DNA from: Afipia sp.
GTDB taxonomy: Bacteria; Pseudomonadota; Alphaproteobacteria; Rhizobiales; Xanthobacteraceae
Assembly: GCA_024508675.1 (NCBI GenBank)
Contig: JANINQ010000001.1
Location: 62,001-126,000 of the forward strand
Length of the DNA: 64,000 bases
Reading direction: 5' to 3'
Shown: in pieces, positions 53,202-62,424 of the stretch
Numbering within the stretch: the stretch's first letter is position 1
How the letters are laid out: each line of letters begins with the position of its first letter
Translations under genes and position numbers: made by a program
The notes under the pieces: generated by a model
Databases searched by the model: none
What the model was told of the DNA's origin: nothing
The model's input: only the letters and a program-made list of their open reading frames with translations

Positions 53202-55322
53202 TCACGCCGCCGGCTTGATCCACACGCGGTTGTCGTGGAACGCAGCGCCGCCATAGGGCGCGATGGGGTCTGCGCCGGTCAACGTGTTGATGCCGCGCCC
53301 ATCCTCATAGGCGTCGTTGGGCCAGATCGATTCCGCGATCAGCACGCCGCGCCGCACGCCGTCGAAGATTTTGGCGTGAATGCGCACTTCGCCGCGCTGG
53401 TTGCCGAGGATCACCTTGCCGCCGTCTGTAATTGACAGGGTTGCGGCATCGTCCGGATGGATCATCACCGTGGGGCGCTGTTCGCGGCCAAGCGATGTCG
53501 GCGTCTCATTGAAGGTCGTATTCAGGAAGTTGCGCGCTGGAGATGTGGCAAGACGGAACGGGTGGGGATTGTCTGCTTCCTCGATCACCGTCCAGTGGTC
53601 GGGCAGCTTCGGTAGATCGTCCACGGGACCTGAAAGTCCGGGACTGCGGAACGGCACAGTCGGCCAGTCCGGCTTGAAGCGGAATTTCCTGTCCGGCCAA
53701 GCAAAACCCGTTGTGTAGTGCGCAGTGTCGAAATCGGGCTGGCAGTCGATCCAGCGTTCGCGTTCGAGATTCTCCAGCGTGCCCCAGCCGGACTTCTGCA
53801 GCGTCCAGTCAATGATCTCGCGGGACGTCATGTCGAAGCCGCGATGCTGCGCACCGAGCCGCTTCGCAAGGCCGAGAATGACATCGTGATTGGAGCGGCA
53901 CTCTCCCGGAGGCTCGATCAGCTTGGGGCCGAGCAGGATGTGCTGCTGTCCGCCGCCCTGATAGATGTCATCATGCTCCATGAACATCGTCGCCGGCAGC
54001 ACGAGATCGGCGGCTTTCGCCGTTTCGGTCATGAACTGTTCGTGCACGCAGACGAACAGATCGTCGCGCGCAAACCCCTGCTTGACGCGCGTTTGATCGG
54101 GCGCGACCGACACTGGATTGGTGTTCTGGATCAGCATCGCCGTCACCGGCGGGCCGTTGAACAATGCATCCGCGTCGCCACACAGGATCGCACCGATGCG
54201 CGACTGGTCCAGCATGCGGATCGAAGGATCGATCATGTCGGTTCCTTCGATCAGGCTGCGGTCCCAGTGAAAGATGGCGCCGTTGTTGTGGAATGCGCCG
54301 CCACCTTCATGGCGCCAGGCGCCGCTGACGGCCGCGATGCAGCTTGCAGCATGCATGTTGGCTGCGCCGTTGCGCGAGCGTGAGAAACCATATCCGAGCC
54401 GGAAGTAGGTGCGCGGCGTATTGCCGACCAGCGCCGCGAATTCCTCGATGGTCTCGACCGGGCAGCCGGTGATTTTCGAGGCCCATTCCGGGCCGCGGCT
54501 TTGCAGGTGTTGCTCCAGTTCATCCGGAGCGTCGGTATGCTGCGCCAGAAAGTCGCGATCCGCCTTGCCATCGCGAAACAGGCAATGCATCACCGCGCAG
54601 GCGAGTGCGCCGTCGGTGCCGGGCCGCACCAGAACGGCAAGGTCTGCCTGTTCCATAGTGCCGTTCATGTAGACGTCGACCGCGACAATCTTCGCGCCGC
54701 GTTCCTTCCGCGCGCGCGTCGCATGGGTCATCACATTGACCTGAGTGCTGACTGCGTTTGTCCCCCAGATCACCACGCAATCGGACTTCGCCATTTCGCG
54801 CGGGTCGGGGCCGGCGAGCAGGCCGGTGCCTGCGACGAATCCGGTCCATGCCGGGTTGACGCAGATGGTGGAATGGAAGCCGGAATATTTTTTCGCGTGA
54901 CGCAGGCGATGGATGCCATCGCGCATCACAAGGCCCATGGTGCCCGCGTACTGGTAGGGCCACACCGCCTCGCTGCCATAGCGGGCCTCGGTCTCGTTGA
55001 ATTTCTCCGCCACCAGATCGAGCGCATCATCCCATGAGATCGGCGCGAACGTGCCGGAGCCTTTCGATCCGGTGCGGACCAGCGGCCTGATCAAGCGGTC
55101 GGGGTGATGAATGCGCTCTGCATAGCGCGCGACCTTGGCGCAGATCACCCCGGCGGTGTAGCTGTTGTCCCGCGCTCCGCGCACCCGGCCGATGGTGTGT
55201 TCGTCCAGCACATCCACTTCCAGCGCGCAGGTCGACGGGCAATCGTGCGGACAGGCGGTTGCGGCGACCCGTTGAGGCGCAGATTTTGACGGCGAGGATT
55301 TGGGGCGGAACATCTGGTTCAT
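53202..55322 (-). CDS. Molybdopterin- and Fe4S4-containing oxidoreductase (FdhF/BisC-like)
   Basis: A 706-residue member of the bis-MGD family. The N-terminal Fe4S4 site is Cys24, Cys28, Cys32 and Cys61 (CPHDCPSTC and ICAKVARY). Conserved cofactor-binding segments are VVIWGTNAVSTQVN and the C-terminal molydop_binding domain (VMIHPDDAATLSITDGGKVILGNQRGEVRI). There is no obvious signal peptide or Tat motif, so it is probably cytoplasmic. No small electron-transfer subunit is adjacent. Its substrate is unknown. It converges on the sulfur operon with zero intergenic bases, which gives no functional evidence by itself. Confidence 0.82.
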   Translation of the reverse strand: MNQMFRPKSSPSKSAPQRVAATACPHDCPSTCALEVDVLDEHTIGRVRGARDNSYTAGVICAKVARYAERIHHPDRLIRPLVRTGSKGSGTFAPISWDDALDLVAEKFNETEARYGSEAVWPYQYAGTMGLVMRDGIHRLRHAKKYSGFHSTICVNPAWTGFVAGTGLLAGPDPREMAKSDCVVIWGTNAVSTQVNVMTHATRARKERGAKIVAVDVYMNGTMEQADLAVLVRPGTDGALACAVMHCLFRDGKADRDFLAQHTDAPDELEQHLQSRGPEWASKITGCPVETIEEFAALVGNTPRTYFRLGYGFSRSRNGAANMHAASCIAAVSGAWRHEGGGAFHNNGAIFHWDRSLIEGTDMIDPSIRMLDQSRIGAILCGDADALFNGPPVTAMLIQNTNPVSVAPDQTRVKQGFARDDLFVCVHEQFMTETAKAADLVLPATMFMEHDDIYQGGGQQHILLGPKLIEPPGECRSNHDVILGLAKRLGAQHRGFDMTSREIIDWTLQKSGWGTLENLERERWIDCQPDFDTAHYTTGFAWPDRKFRFKPDWPTVPFRSPGLSGPVDDLPKLPDHWTVIEEADNPHPFRLATSPARNFLNTTFNETPTSLGREQRPTVMIHPDDAATLSITDGGKVILGNQRGEVRIHAKIFDGVRRGVLIAESIWPNDAYEDGRGINTLTGADPIAPYGGAAFHDNRVWIKPAA

Positions 55323-55525
55323 GACCCGACCTTAGTGGGCGCGGGCTGACATGCAAGGCTGCGGCATGGCTTTCAGGGGCAGGAAAGCCCCGATTCCCGC
55401 GCATGGCGGAAAACCAATTCACGGACTCAACTCCGGCCGCACGATTGTGCTATGCGGAACCGGCATTCGGGTCCGCGTCAGTGTGCGGCCCCGGGTGTCA
55501 GGCTGCATATCGCGAAGGAATATCC

Positions 55526-57856
55526 ATGAACATTCTGCCCGCCAATCTGCGCTTCGGCGCAGGAAAATCCGTCAAGCGTCTTGAAGACCAGCGGCTTCTC
55601 ACCGGGCAGGGACATTTCGTCGACGACAAGCCGCAGGATGGCGCATTGTGGCTTTACGTTTTGCGTTCGCCGCACGCACACGCGCGGATCAAGGCGATCG
55701 ACACCAGCGCCGCGCTGGCCATGGACGGCGTCTCCGCGGTCTATACGGGAGCCGATCTGGTCGCCGACAGTATCGGGACCATTCCGACCCTGCCGATCTT
55801 CAAGCGTCCTGATGGTTCGCCGATGCAGGCACCTCCGCGCCGGCTGCTGGCGCATGAGGTTGTTCGCTTCGCGGGCGAGCCTGTCGCTGCTGTGCTCGCC
55901 GCCTCGCGCGCCGATGCCCAGACTGCGGCCGAGGCGATTGCTGTGGAGTATGAAATTCTGCCGGCGGTGATCAATCCGGCGGAGGCGCTTGCCTCCGGCG
56001 CGCCGGTGGTCTGGCCTGACGCGCCGGACAACATCGCGGCGGCAATGAGCTATGGCGATGCTGCCGCGACGGAAGCTGCTTTCGCGAAGGCCAGGCATGT
56101 TGTCTCGCTCGATATTACCAGCCAGCGCCTCGTGCCATCCGCGATGGAGCCGCGCAGCACCATGGCCGAAGTCGACAGGAAGACCGGCCGCCTCACGCTG
56201 CATGTTCAGAGCCAGACACCGACGGCCACGCGCGACATTCTTGCGGATGTGGTGCTCAAGCGCCCGAAGGACAGCGTCCATGTGCTGGTCGGCGACATCG
56301 GCGGCGGCTTCGGCCACAAGGTCAATCTCTATCCGGAAGACGGCGTTGTCGCCTACGCGGCGACGAAACTGAAGCGCACGGTGCGCTGGCGCGGCGACCG
56401 TCTCGATGACTTTGTTGGCGGTCATCATGGCCGCGATCTGACCTCCACCGGTGAGTTTGCGCTCGATGAAAAAGGCCGCGTGCTGGCGTTCCGCGTCCGC
56501 TCGCTGGGCGGCACCGGCGCCTATCTCACCGGCGCGGGCGTCATCATTCCGCTGGTGCTTGGGCCTTTCGTGGCGACCGGCGTTTATGATCTTCCGCTGA
56601 TCCATTTCGACATCAAGGCGGTGCTGACACACACTGCGCCGACCGGGCCTTACCGTGGCGCCGGACGGCCGGAAGCGGTGTTCATTGTCGAGCGGCTGAT
56701 GGATGCGGCTGCGCGCCAGATCGGGATGGACCCGCGCCAGATTCGCAAGGTGAACTACATCAAGCCGTCGCAACTGCCCTACAAGAACGCGGTCGGCGAA
56801 ACCTACGACAGCGGCGCATTCGCACACATGTTGGAGCGCGCCTCGAAACTCGCCGACTGGGACGGGTTCAATGCGCGCAAGAAGGCTGCGAAGAAAAAGG
56901 GCCTGCTCTATGGCCGTGGTCTGACCAGCTACATCGAGTGGACCGGTGGCCGCGTTCACACCGAGAAGGTGACGCTGCATGCGACCGCCGAAGGCCGTAT
57001 CATCCTGCAGTCGGGGACGCAGGCGATGGGGCAGGGATTGCAGACCAGCTATTCGCAGATGGTCGCCGGTGCGCTCGGCGTCCCGCTTGATCGCATCGAT
57101 GTGATTCAGGGCGATACCGACAAGGCGACCGGCGGCGGCAGCGTCGGCTCGCGCTCGCTGTTCGTCGGCGGCACAGCAGCGGTCGTCTCGGCGGGCGATC
57201 TGATCCAGAAGGCGCGCGAGAAGGCCTCGCATGTGCTGGAAGCCTCTGTCGGCGACATTGAATATGGCGACGGCATGCTAACTGTGGTCGGCACCGACCG
57301 GCGCGTCAGCCTGTTCGATCTGGCGAAGGACGAGAAGGATTCGCGTCTCACCGTGAATAGTCAGGGTGACGTTGACGGCCCGACATGGCCGAACGGCACG
57401 CATATCTGCGAGGTCGAGATCGATCCCGAAACTGGCGTCACTCGCGTGGTGCGTTACACCACGGTGGACGATGTCGGCATCGCCATCAATCCGATGCTGG
57501 TTACAGGGCAGGTGCATGGCGGCGTGGCGCAGGGCATCGGTCAGGCACTGTATGAAGGCGTGGTCTACGATCCGTCGGGACAACTGCTTACCGCGAGTTA
57601 TCAGGATTACTGCATCCCCCGCGCCAGCGATATGCCGCATGTCGAGGTCACGCTCGATGATTCCGCGCCGTGCAAGACCAATCCGCTCGGCGCAAAGGGT
57701 TGCGGTGAATCCGGCGCGATCGGCGGACCACCCTGCATCGTCAACGGTGTCATGGATGCCCTGAGTGAACTTGGCATCACCTCGCTGCAGACACCGCTGA
57801 CGCCGGTGAAAATCTGGGATGCAATCCAGAAGGCGAAAGCAACGAAGGCGGCGTAA
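55526..57856 (+). CDS. Stand-alone xanthine-dehydrogenase-family molybdopterin subunit (CoxL-like)
   Basis: A 776-residue CoxL-type protein. The ATG at 55526 follows GAAGGA and replaces a longer, non-conserved frame. Segments are GDIGGGFGHKVNLYPED, the loop PYRGAGRPEA (375-381), GQGLQTSYSQMVAGALG and KGCGESGAIGGPP with the catalytic Glu. The loop is form II-like and lacks the AYXCSFR motif of CO dehydrogenase. No S or M subunit is next to it, so it may borrow these from another locus (perhaps 25.3-29.1 kb) or be served by other partners. Confidence 0.87.
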   Translation: MNILPANLRFGAGKSVKRLEDQRLLTGQGHFVDDKPQDGALWLYVLRSPHAHARIKAIDTSAALAMDGVSAVYTGADLVADSIGTIPTLPIFKRPDGSPMQAPPRRLLAHEVVRFAGEPVAAVLAASRADAQTAAEAIAVEYEILPAVINPAEALASGAPVVWPDAPDNIAAAMSYGDAAATEAAFAKARHVVSLDITSQRLVPSAMEPRSTMAEVDRKTGRLTLHVQSQTPTATRDILADVVLKRPKDSVHVLVGDIGGGFGHKVNLYPEDGVVAYAATKLKRTVRWRGDRLDDFVGGHHGRDLTSTGEFALDEKGRVLAFRVRSLGGTGAYLTGAGVIIPLVLGPFVATGVYDLPLIHFDIKAVLTHTAPTGPYRGAGRPEAVFIVERLMDAAARQIGMDPRQIRKVNYIKPSQLPYKNAVGETYDSGAFAHMLERASKLADWDGFNARKKAAKKKGLLYGRGLTSYIEWTGGRVHTEKVTLHATAEGRIILQSGTQAMGQGLQTSYSQMVAGALGVPLDRIDVIQGDTDKATGGGSVGSRSLFVGGTAAVVSAGDLIQKAREKASHVLEASVGDIEYGDGMLTVVGTDRRVSLFDLAKDEKDSRLTVNSQGDVDGPTWPNGTHICEVEIDPETGVTRVVRYTTVDDVGIAINPMLVTGQVHGGVAQGIGQALYEGVVYDPSGQLLTASYQDYCIPRASDMPHVEVTLDDSAPCKTNPLGAKGCGESGAIGGPPCIVNGVMDALSELGITSLQTPLTPVKIWDAIQKAKATKAA

Positions 57857-57863
57857 GGCGCCT

Positions 57864-58739
57864 TCAGCGTGGTCCTTCGCCGGCGTCGCGGAGCGCCTTC
57901 AAGCCTTCGCGATAGGTCGGATAGGCCAGTGTGACGCCGAGTTCATCGCGAAGCAGATTGTTCCGCACGCGTTTGCTTTCGTCATAGAATGATCGGCCCA
58001 TGGCGGTGAGATTAGCGTCATCGATGCTGATCTCCGGCGGCGGCACAACGCCGCACAGGTTTGCGGCGAAGGCGACGACATCCTGCGGCGGCGCAGGCTC
58101 GTTGTCGGTCACGTTGTAGATCGCGCCGGGGCGGGGGCGTTCAAGCGACGCGTCCAGCGTGCGTGCGATGTCCTCGACATGAATACGGTTGAAAACCTGC
58201 CCCGGCTTGATGATGCGTTTGGCCGTCCCGCGTGCCAGTTGCACAAGCTGGCTCTGGTCGGGCCCGTAAATTCCCGCAAGCCGGAAAATCTGGACCGGCT
58301 TGTTGTTCGCCGCGCCGAAGGCAAGCCATGCTCGCTCGGCCTGTGCGCGCTCGATCGAGCGGGCGTTGGTGGGCATGGCAGGCGTCTGTTCGTCGACCCA
58401 TGCGCCCTGATGATTGCCATAGACGCCGATGGTCGAGAGGTAACCGATCCAGCGCAGGTTCGGGGCGGCGGCAATCTGCGGCGCATAGGCCGCGAGGACA
58501 GGATCGCCATCGGCGCCGGGAGGTACTGAGATCAGCAGCGCGTCGGCCGCCGCGAGATCGGCATCGATGGCGCCGTCGCGGTGACCGGGCCCAAACACAT
58601 GCGCGTTGATCCCGGCGGTAGACAATGCCTCGGCCTTTTCGCGTGAACGGACTGTTCCACTCACGCGATCCTTGCGCGCGACACGCCGCCCGGCAAAATA
58701 TCCAGCGCTGAACCCGAGGCCGAAGACAAACAGATTCAC
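57864..58739 (-). CDS. NAD(P)-dependent epimerase/dehydratase-like SDR protein (YeeZ-like)
   Basis: A 291-residue extended SDR-fold protein. It starts MNLFVFGLGFSAGYFAGRRVAR (nucleotide-binding loop), followed by IGYLSTIGVYGNHQGAWVDE and FRLAGIYGPDQSQL. The catalytic Tyr-x-x-x-Lys motif of active SDRs is not clear in the usual place, so it may be an inactive or divergent member as in the E. coli YeeZ group. The stop is 7 bases past the end of the convergent CoxL-like gene. Function is unknown. Confidence 0.75.
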   Translation of the reverse strand: MNLFVFGLGFSAGYFAGRRVARKDRVSGTVRSREKAEALSTAGINAHVFGPGHRDGAIDADLAAADALLISVPPGADGDPVLAAYAPQIAAAPNLRWIGYLSTIGVYGNHQGAWVDEQTPAMPTNARSIERAQAERAWLAFGAANNKPVQIFRLAGIYGPDQSQLVQLARGTAKRIIKPGQVFNRIHVEDIARTLDASLERPRPGAIYNVTDNEPAPPQDVVAFAANLCGVVPPPEISIDDANLTAMGRSFYDESKRVRNNLLRDELGVTLAYPTYREGLKALRDAGEGPR

Positions 58740-58786
58740 ACAAGACCCTGTTCAATCGAGACGATGCCACGTACCTATCGGCTCAC

Positions 58787-59089
58787 ATGCCGGTTTACAA
58801 CACAGGGAGCGCCGGATTGGACGACTTCGATCCGCTTCGCGAGTATCTCGCGCAACAGACCAGGGTGGAGCTGGTTCTGACCTTCGATGAGATCGAGGAC
58901 ATCCTTGGTTTTGCGCTGCCGCGCGCCTCGCAGCGGGCATCATGGTGGGAGAAGGAGCGCAATCCAGAAAATGCGCGGCCGCAGCGTGACGCCATTCGTG
59001 ACGGAGGTTACGAGGCAACACGGCTTGCCGATGGAAAAGGTGTGCGGTTCCGGAGACTGTCCGCCGGGCGGTTCAGGCCCGGCCGCTGA
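58787..59089 (+). CDS. DUF7662-type protein
   Basis: A 100-residue protein. The core YLAQQTRVELVLTFDEIEDILGFALPRASQRASWWEKE resembles the DUF7662 domain, a short domain seen alone or near restriction-system genes; the tail ends RFRRLSAGRF. I recognise the domain by its pattern and not by a search. It is a free-standing gene between an SDR gene and a binding-protein gene, with no restriction genes in sight. Function unknown. Confidence 0.6.
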   Translation: MPVYNTGSAGLDDFDPLREYLAQQTRVELVLTFDEIEDILGFALPRASQRASWWEKERNPENARPQRDAIRDGGYEATRLADGKGVRFRRLSAGRFRPGR

Positions 59090-59226
59090 ACGCGCAGAAT
59101 ATTCCTTGTGCACTGCAAAATCCTTGCGTGAAATGCAGGAAGCCGCTGCGAAAGTTCAATGCCCTGTGCAAACGCGATGCCGCTATAAAGTGGCATCTCA
59201 AACAAGAATAACTGGGAGCCCATATT

Positions 59227-60423
59227 ATGACATCCAAGTTTCTGGCCGCAGCCGTCGCGGCATTCAGCCTGACGACAGTCCTGCCCGCCTCGGCACAGGG
59301 CGTGAAGATCGGCATTCTCAACGATCAGTCCGGCGTCTATGCCGACTACGGTGGCAAGTGGTCCTACGAAGCTGCCAAGATGGCGGTCGAGGATTTCGGC
59401 GGCGAGGTTCTCGGTCAGAAGATCGAAGTGCTCTCTGCAGACCATCAGAACAAGCCTGACCTCGGCGTCAGCATCGCGCGTCGCTGGTACGAGGTTGAAG
59501 GCGTCGACATGATCACCGAGCTGACGACATCGTCGGTCGCGCTTGCGGTGCATGACCTGTCCAAGCAGATGAAGAAGATCGACATCGTGGTTGGTGCCGC
59601 GACCTCGCGCCTGAGCGGCGATGCATGTCAGCCTTATGGCTTCCACTGGGCCTATGACACGCGCGCGCTTGCCTACGGCACCGGCGGTGCACTGGTGAAG
59701 GCCGGCGGTGATTCATGGTTCTTCATGACGGCCGACTACGCGTTCGGTCACGCACTTGAGAAAGATACCGGCGACTTCGTCAAGGAACAGGGCGGCAAGG
59801 TGCTGGGTGCGGTTCGCATTCCGCTGAACACCGCGGACTTCTCGTCCTTCCTGCTGCAAGCCCAAAGCTCGAAGGCGAAGATCATCGGTCTTGCCAACGC
59901 TGGCCTCGACACCACCAACTCGATCAAGCAGGCGGCGGAGTTCGGCATCGTTGCCGGCGGTCAGAAGCTCGCTGGTCTGTTGTTGACGGCGGCTGAAGTT
60001 CACGGCCTCGGTTTGCAGGCTGCGCAGGGCCTGGTGCTGACCGAAGGTTACTACTGGGACGTCAACGATCGGTCGCGCAATCTTGGCGAGCGTTTCTTCA
60101 AGCGCACCGGCCGTATGCCGAACATGATTCAGGCAGGCACCTATTCGGCGACCCTGCAGTATCTCAAGGCGGTCAAGGCCGCCGGCACCAAGGACACCGA
60201 AGCCGTGGCCAAGAAGCTGAAGGAACTGCCGGTGGACGACGACTTTGCACAGGGCGGCAAGGTTCTGGAGAACGGCCGCATGGTTCATGATCTCTATCTG
60301 TTCGAGGTCAAGAAGCCGTCCGAGTCGAAGAAGCCATGGGACTACTACAAGCAACTCGCCGTGGTGCCGGGCGACAAGGCGTTCCCGACCGCGAAAGAGA
60401 GCGGCTGCCCGCTGACCAAGTAA
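59227..60423 (+). CDS. ABC transporter substrate-binding protein (LivK type)
   Basis: A 398-residue peripla_BP_6 protein with a signal peptide (SKFLAAAVAAFSLTTVLPASAQG). The mature start GVKIGILNDQSGVYADYGGKWSYEAAKMAVEDFGG and the segment FHWAYDTRALAYGTGGALVKAGGDSWFFMTADYAFG are typical of the group that binds branched-chain amino acids, amides or aromatic acids. No transport partner genes are adjacent, so it is a second orphan binding protein in the window. A strong hairpin terminator follows. Confidence 0.87.
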   Translation: MTSKFLAAAVAAFSLTTVLPASAQGVKIGILNDQSGVYADYGGKWSYEAAKMAVEDFGGEVLGQKIEVLSADHQNKPDLGVSIARRWYEVEGVDMITELTTSSVALAVHDLSKQMKKIDIVVGAATSRLSGDACQPYGFHWAYDTRALAYGTGGALVKAGGDSWFFMTADYAFGHALEKDTGDFVKEQGGKVLGAVRIPLNTADFSSFLLQAQSSKAKIIGLANAGLDTTNSIKQAAEFGIVAGGQKLAGLLLTAAEVHGLGLQAAQGLVLTEGYYWDVNDRSRNLGERFFKRTGRMPNMIQAGTYSATLQYLKAVKAAGTKDTEAVAKKLKELPVDDDFAQGGKVLENGRMVHDLYLFEVKKPSESKKPWDYYKQLAVVPGDKAFPTAKESGCPLTK

Positions 60424-60433
60424 TATGACTCCG

Positions 60434-60466
60434 CATCCGGTCCGGCATTTGCCGGGCCGGATGTTT
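60434..60466 (+). terminator. Terminator after the second ABC binding-protein gene
   Basis: A long stem CATCCGGTCCGGCA / TGCCGGGCCGGATG (one G-T pair) closes a two-base loop and is followed by TTTCC. It begins 11 bases after the stop. The T tract is short. Confidence 0.65.
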
Positions 60467-60565
60467 CCAATGCTCGTTCAATTGATTTGACCCGAAGCCA
60501 TTCTTCTTAAGCATTTCCGGCGGCGCTATCTTCTTGAAAGGGCTGCGTCGCGGTAGGATCAGGCC

Positions 60566-60967
60566 ATGATCCGTATCTTCATGCCGTGCCTGCTTCTGAT
60601 GTTCGGCCTTCCGGCCGCGGCTCAAACTGGTGCGGAGCAGAGGCCGCCGGTCGAGCAAAAGGCCTCGACAGACGCAAAGCCTGCCGTGCTCCAGTGCGTC
60701 TACAACAGCAAAAACTATGGCGAAGGCGCGAGCGTCTGTGTGCAGAAGGCCGCGATGCAGACATGCACCGTGGACAATGGCAAAGCCGTTTGGGTGACGG
60801 TCGCCGACGAAAAGCTCAGCAGCCGCTGTACGGCACCAAAACCGCGTCTCAACAAGTATCAGCGGGCGGCGATCTGGAATCGCCGCAATATCGCGCGGGA
60901 AATCTCGCCGCCGACGGATAGCTCGCCGTTCTGCTTTTACACGAACGGCGAGCGGTTCTGCGAATAG
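60566..60967 (+). CDS. Small secreted cysteine-containing protein (DUF1496-like)
   Basis: A 133-residue exported protein with a signal peptide (MIRIFMPCLLLMFGLPAAAQ). The middle part has LQCVYNSKNYGEGASVCVQKAAMQTCTVDNGKAVWVTVADEKLSSRCT, with four cysteines likely paired in the periplasm, and resembles the DUF1496 pattern. The C-terminus FCFYTNGERFCE has two more cysteines. Function is unknown. It lies convergent to the caspase-like gene; a shared role is not shown. Confidence 0.6.
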   Translation: MIRIFMPCLLLMFGLPAAAQTGAEQRPPVEQKASTDAKPAVLQCVYNSKNYGEGASVCVQKAAMQTCTVDNGKAVWVTVADEKLSSRCTAPKPRLNKYQRAAIWNRRNIAREISPPTDSSPFCFYTNGERFCE

Positions 60968-60999
60968 TTGCGCGGCTTTCTTAAAGAGAGGGGCGCGGC

Positions 61000-62424
61000 T
61001 CAATTGACCTTGTAGACTGAATTGGCCCAGGTGCCCCCGCAGATTTCATCGCGGTTGCCCGTGCATTTGGTGTCGCAGTTCGTGGCAGGCCCGGACGCTC
61101 CATACTTGTTGCCGCAGAAGCAATGGCCCGCATACTGTGTCGCGGCATAGCTAAAGCCCTTGTCGCGGCAGGTGGACACGCACAGTTGCGCGGTCATCTT
61201 GCCATCGTAAAAGGTGTGGCCGTCGAGATCGCGTTTCCCCTGATCCTTGAAACAGCCGAGATAACCGGTGGCTGCCGTGGCTGCGGCGGAGGGTGTTGGC
61301 ACAGATGGCGATGCCGCAGGCTCTGCCGCCTTCTGCGCCGGATGCAGCGAACGCTCATCCGGCTTCGAAGCGATTTTTGTCTCCGGCGCCTTCAGGTCCT
61401 GCAGGCGCGCACGGGCGAGATCGCCATAGATGCTGTCGCCGAAGCGGCGCACGAAGGCTTCAAGAACCGCGGGGCTTGTGGTCGTGGAAACCGCGCGCCA
61501 TGCCTCGGCAATCTCGCCGGATGACGGATTAACTGCAGGTCCGGCAGGCGCGCGCGGCGATGCGGCTGTCCCCGGATCAGCCGCTGCGACCTGTGCGGCC
61601 GCCGGTTTGTTGTCCGCCGAAGGAGCTCTGGCGGTTGCGGCATTCGCATCGACAATCGCGACGGTGTTGCCGCCGAGTGAGCCATAGACATACGGCTCCT
61701 GCTTCCGGCCGGTGCTGGACAGGACGGAGTCACGGACGCGACCGAATGCGATCCGCAGATCGACGCCCGGCGTGGCGATGTGTTCGAGCAGCGCGGTGGT
61801 GAACGGGCTGTTGCTGCTGTCGCCGTCGAGTGCAACCGAGCCTGCCTTCGCCGCGAAAGCGATCAGCGTGTCCGATACCACCGGTTCGATCTTGGCGAGG
61901 CCGCGGCCGACGGAGCGTGAGGCCACGGTGCGCTTCATGGTCTTGGCGAAGGGATTGTCGCGACAGGCATCGAGCATCACAAGGCGCAGGCGTTTCGCGG
62001 GCTCGATGGCTTTCAGCAGCCGGTCGAGCGAGAGCGCCTCATCTTCGATGTCGAAGTCGCGCGCGAGTTTCGCATCCGCCGGCACGAGATAGTTGGTGCC
62101 GTCAACTTCAATGCCGTGACCGGCGAAGAACACCACGGCAATGTCGGCATCTTGCGCCTTGTCCGAAAAATCGCCGACCGCGCGGCGGAGATCGGCAATG
62201 CCGACATCGCGCCTGGTTTCAACAACGTCAAATCCGGATTTGCGGAGAAGATCCGCCATCGCGCCTGCGTCATTCGACGGGTTCGGCAGCTTGGCGACAT
62301 GCTGATAGGCGGAGATGCCGAGTACCAGCGCCACGCGCTTGCCGGCCTGCGCGGCGGTCGTGGACAACTGCGCCGCAGACAGCACGGCAAACAGCATCAG
62401 CAGGGAACGCAGCATGGCGCGCAC
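61000..62424 (-). CDS. Secreted caspase-like (metacaspase/orthocaspase) protein with WSC domain
   Basis: A 474-residue protein with a signal peptide (residues 1-27, ending AAQAG). The C14 caspase-fold domain covers about residues 29-250: KRVALVLGISAY, the catalytic His103 in FFAGHGIEVDG, and the catalytic Cys154 in VMLDACRDNPF. A Pro/Ala-rich linker with the AFVRRFGDSIYGDLARARLQDL motif follows. Residues of about 387-474 form a WSC domain (GYLGCFKDQ ... FCGNKYG ... CTGNRDEICGGTW) with eight cysteines. WSC domains usually bind carbohydrate. The GTG start has a GGAG site; an ATG nine bases on is possible. Confidence 0.87.
   Translation of the reverse strand: MRAMLRSLLMLFAVLSAAQLSTTAAQAGKRVALVLGISAYQHVAKLPNPSNDAGAMADLLRKSGFDVVETRRDVGIADLRRAVGDFSDKAQDADIAVVFFAGHGIEVDGTNYLVPADAKLARDFDIEDEALSLDRLLKAIEPAKRLRLVMLDACRDNPFAKTMKRTVASRSVGRGLAKIEPVVSDTLIAFAAKAGSVALDGDSSNSPFTTALLEHIATPGVDLRIAFGRVRDSVLSSTGRKQEPYVYGSLGGNTVAIVDANAATARAPSADNKPAAAQVAAADPGTAASPRAPAGPAVNPSSGEIAEAWRAVSTTTSPAVLEAFVRRFGDSIYGDLARARLQDLKAPETKIASKPDERSLHPAQKAAEPAASPSVPTPSAAATAATGYLGCFKDQGKRDLDGHTFYDGKMTAQLCVSTCRDKGFSYAATQYAGHCFCGNKYGASGPATNCDTKCTGNRDEICGGTWANSVYKVN

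Noticed and set aside
55478-57232. A 584-residue open frame on the minus strand inside the CoxL-like gene
   Set aside because: It is an antisense shadow of a strongly supported gene. Its composition is biased and no family motif is visible.
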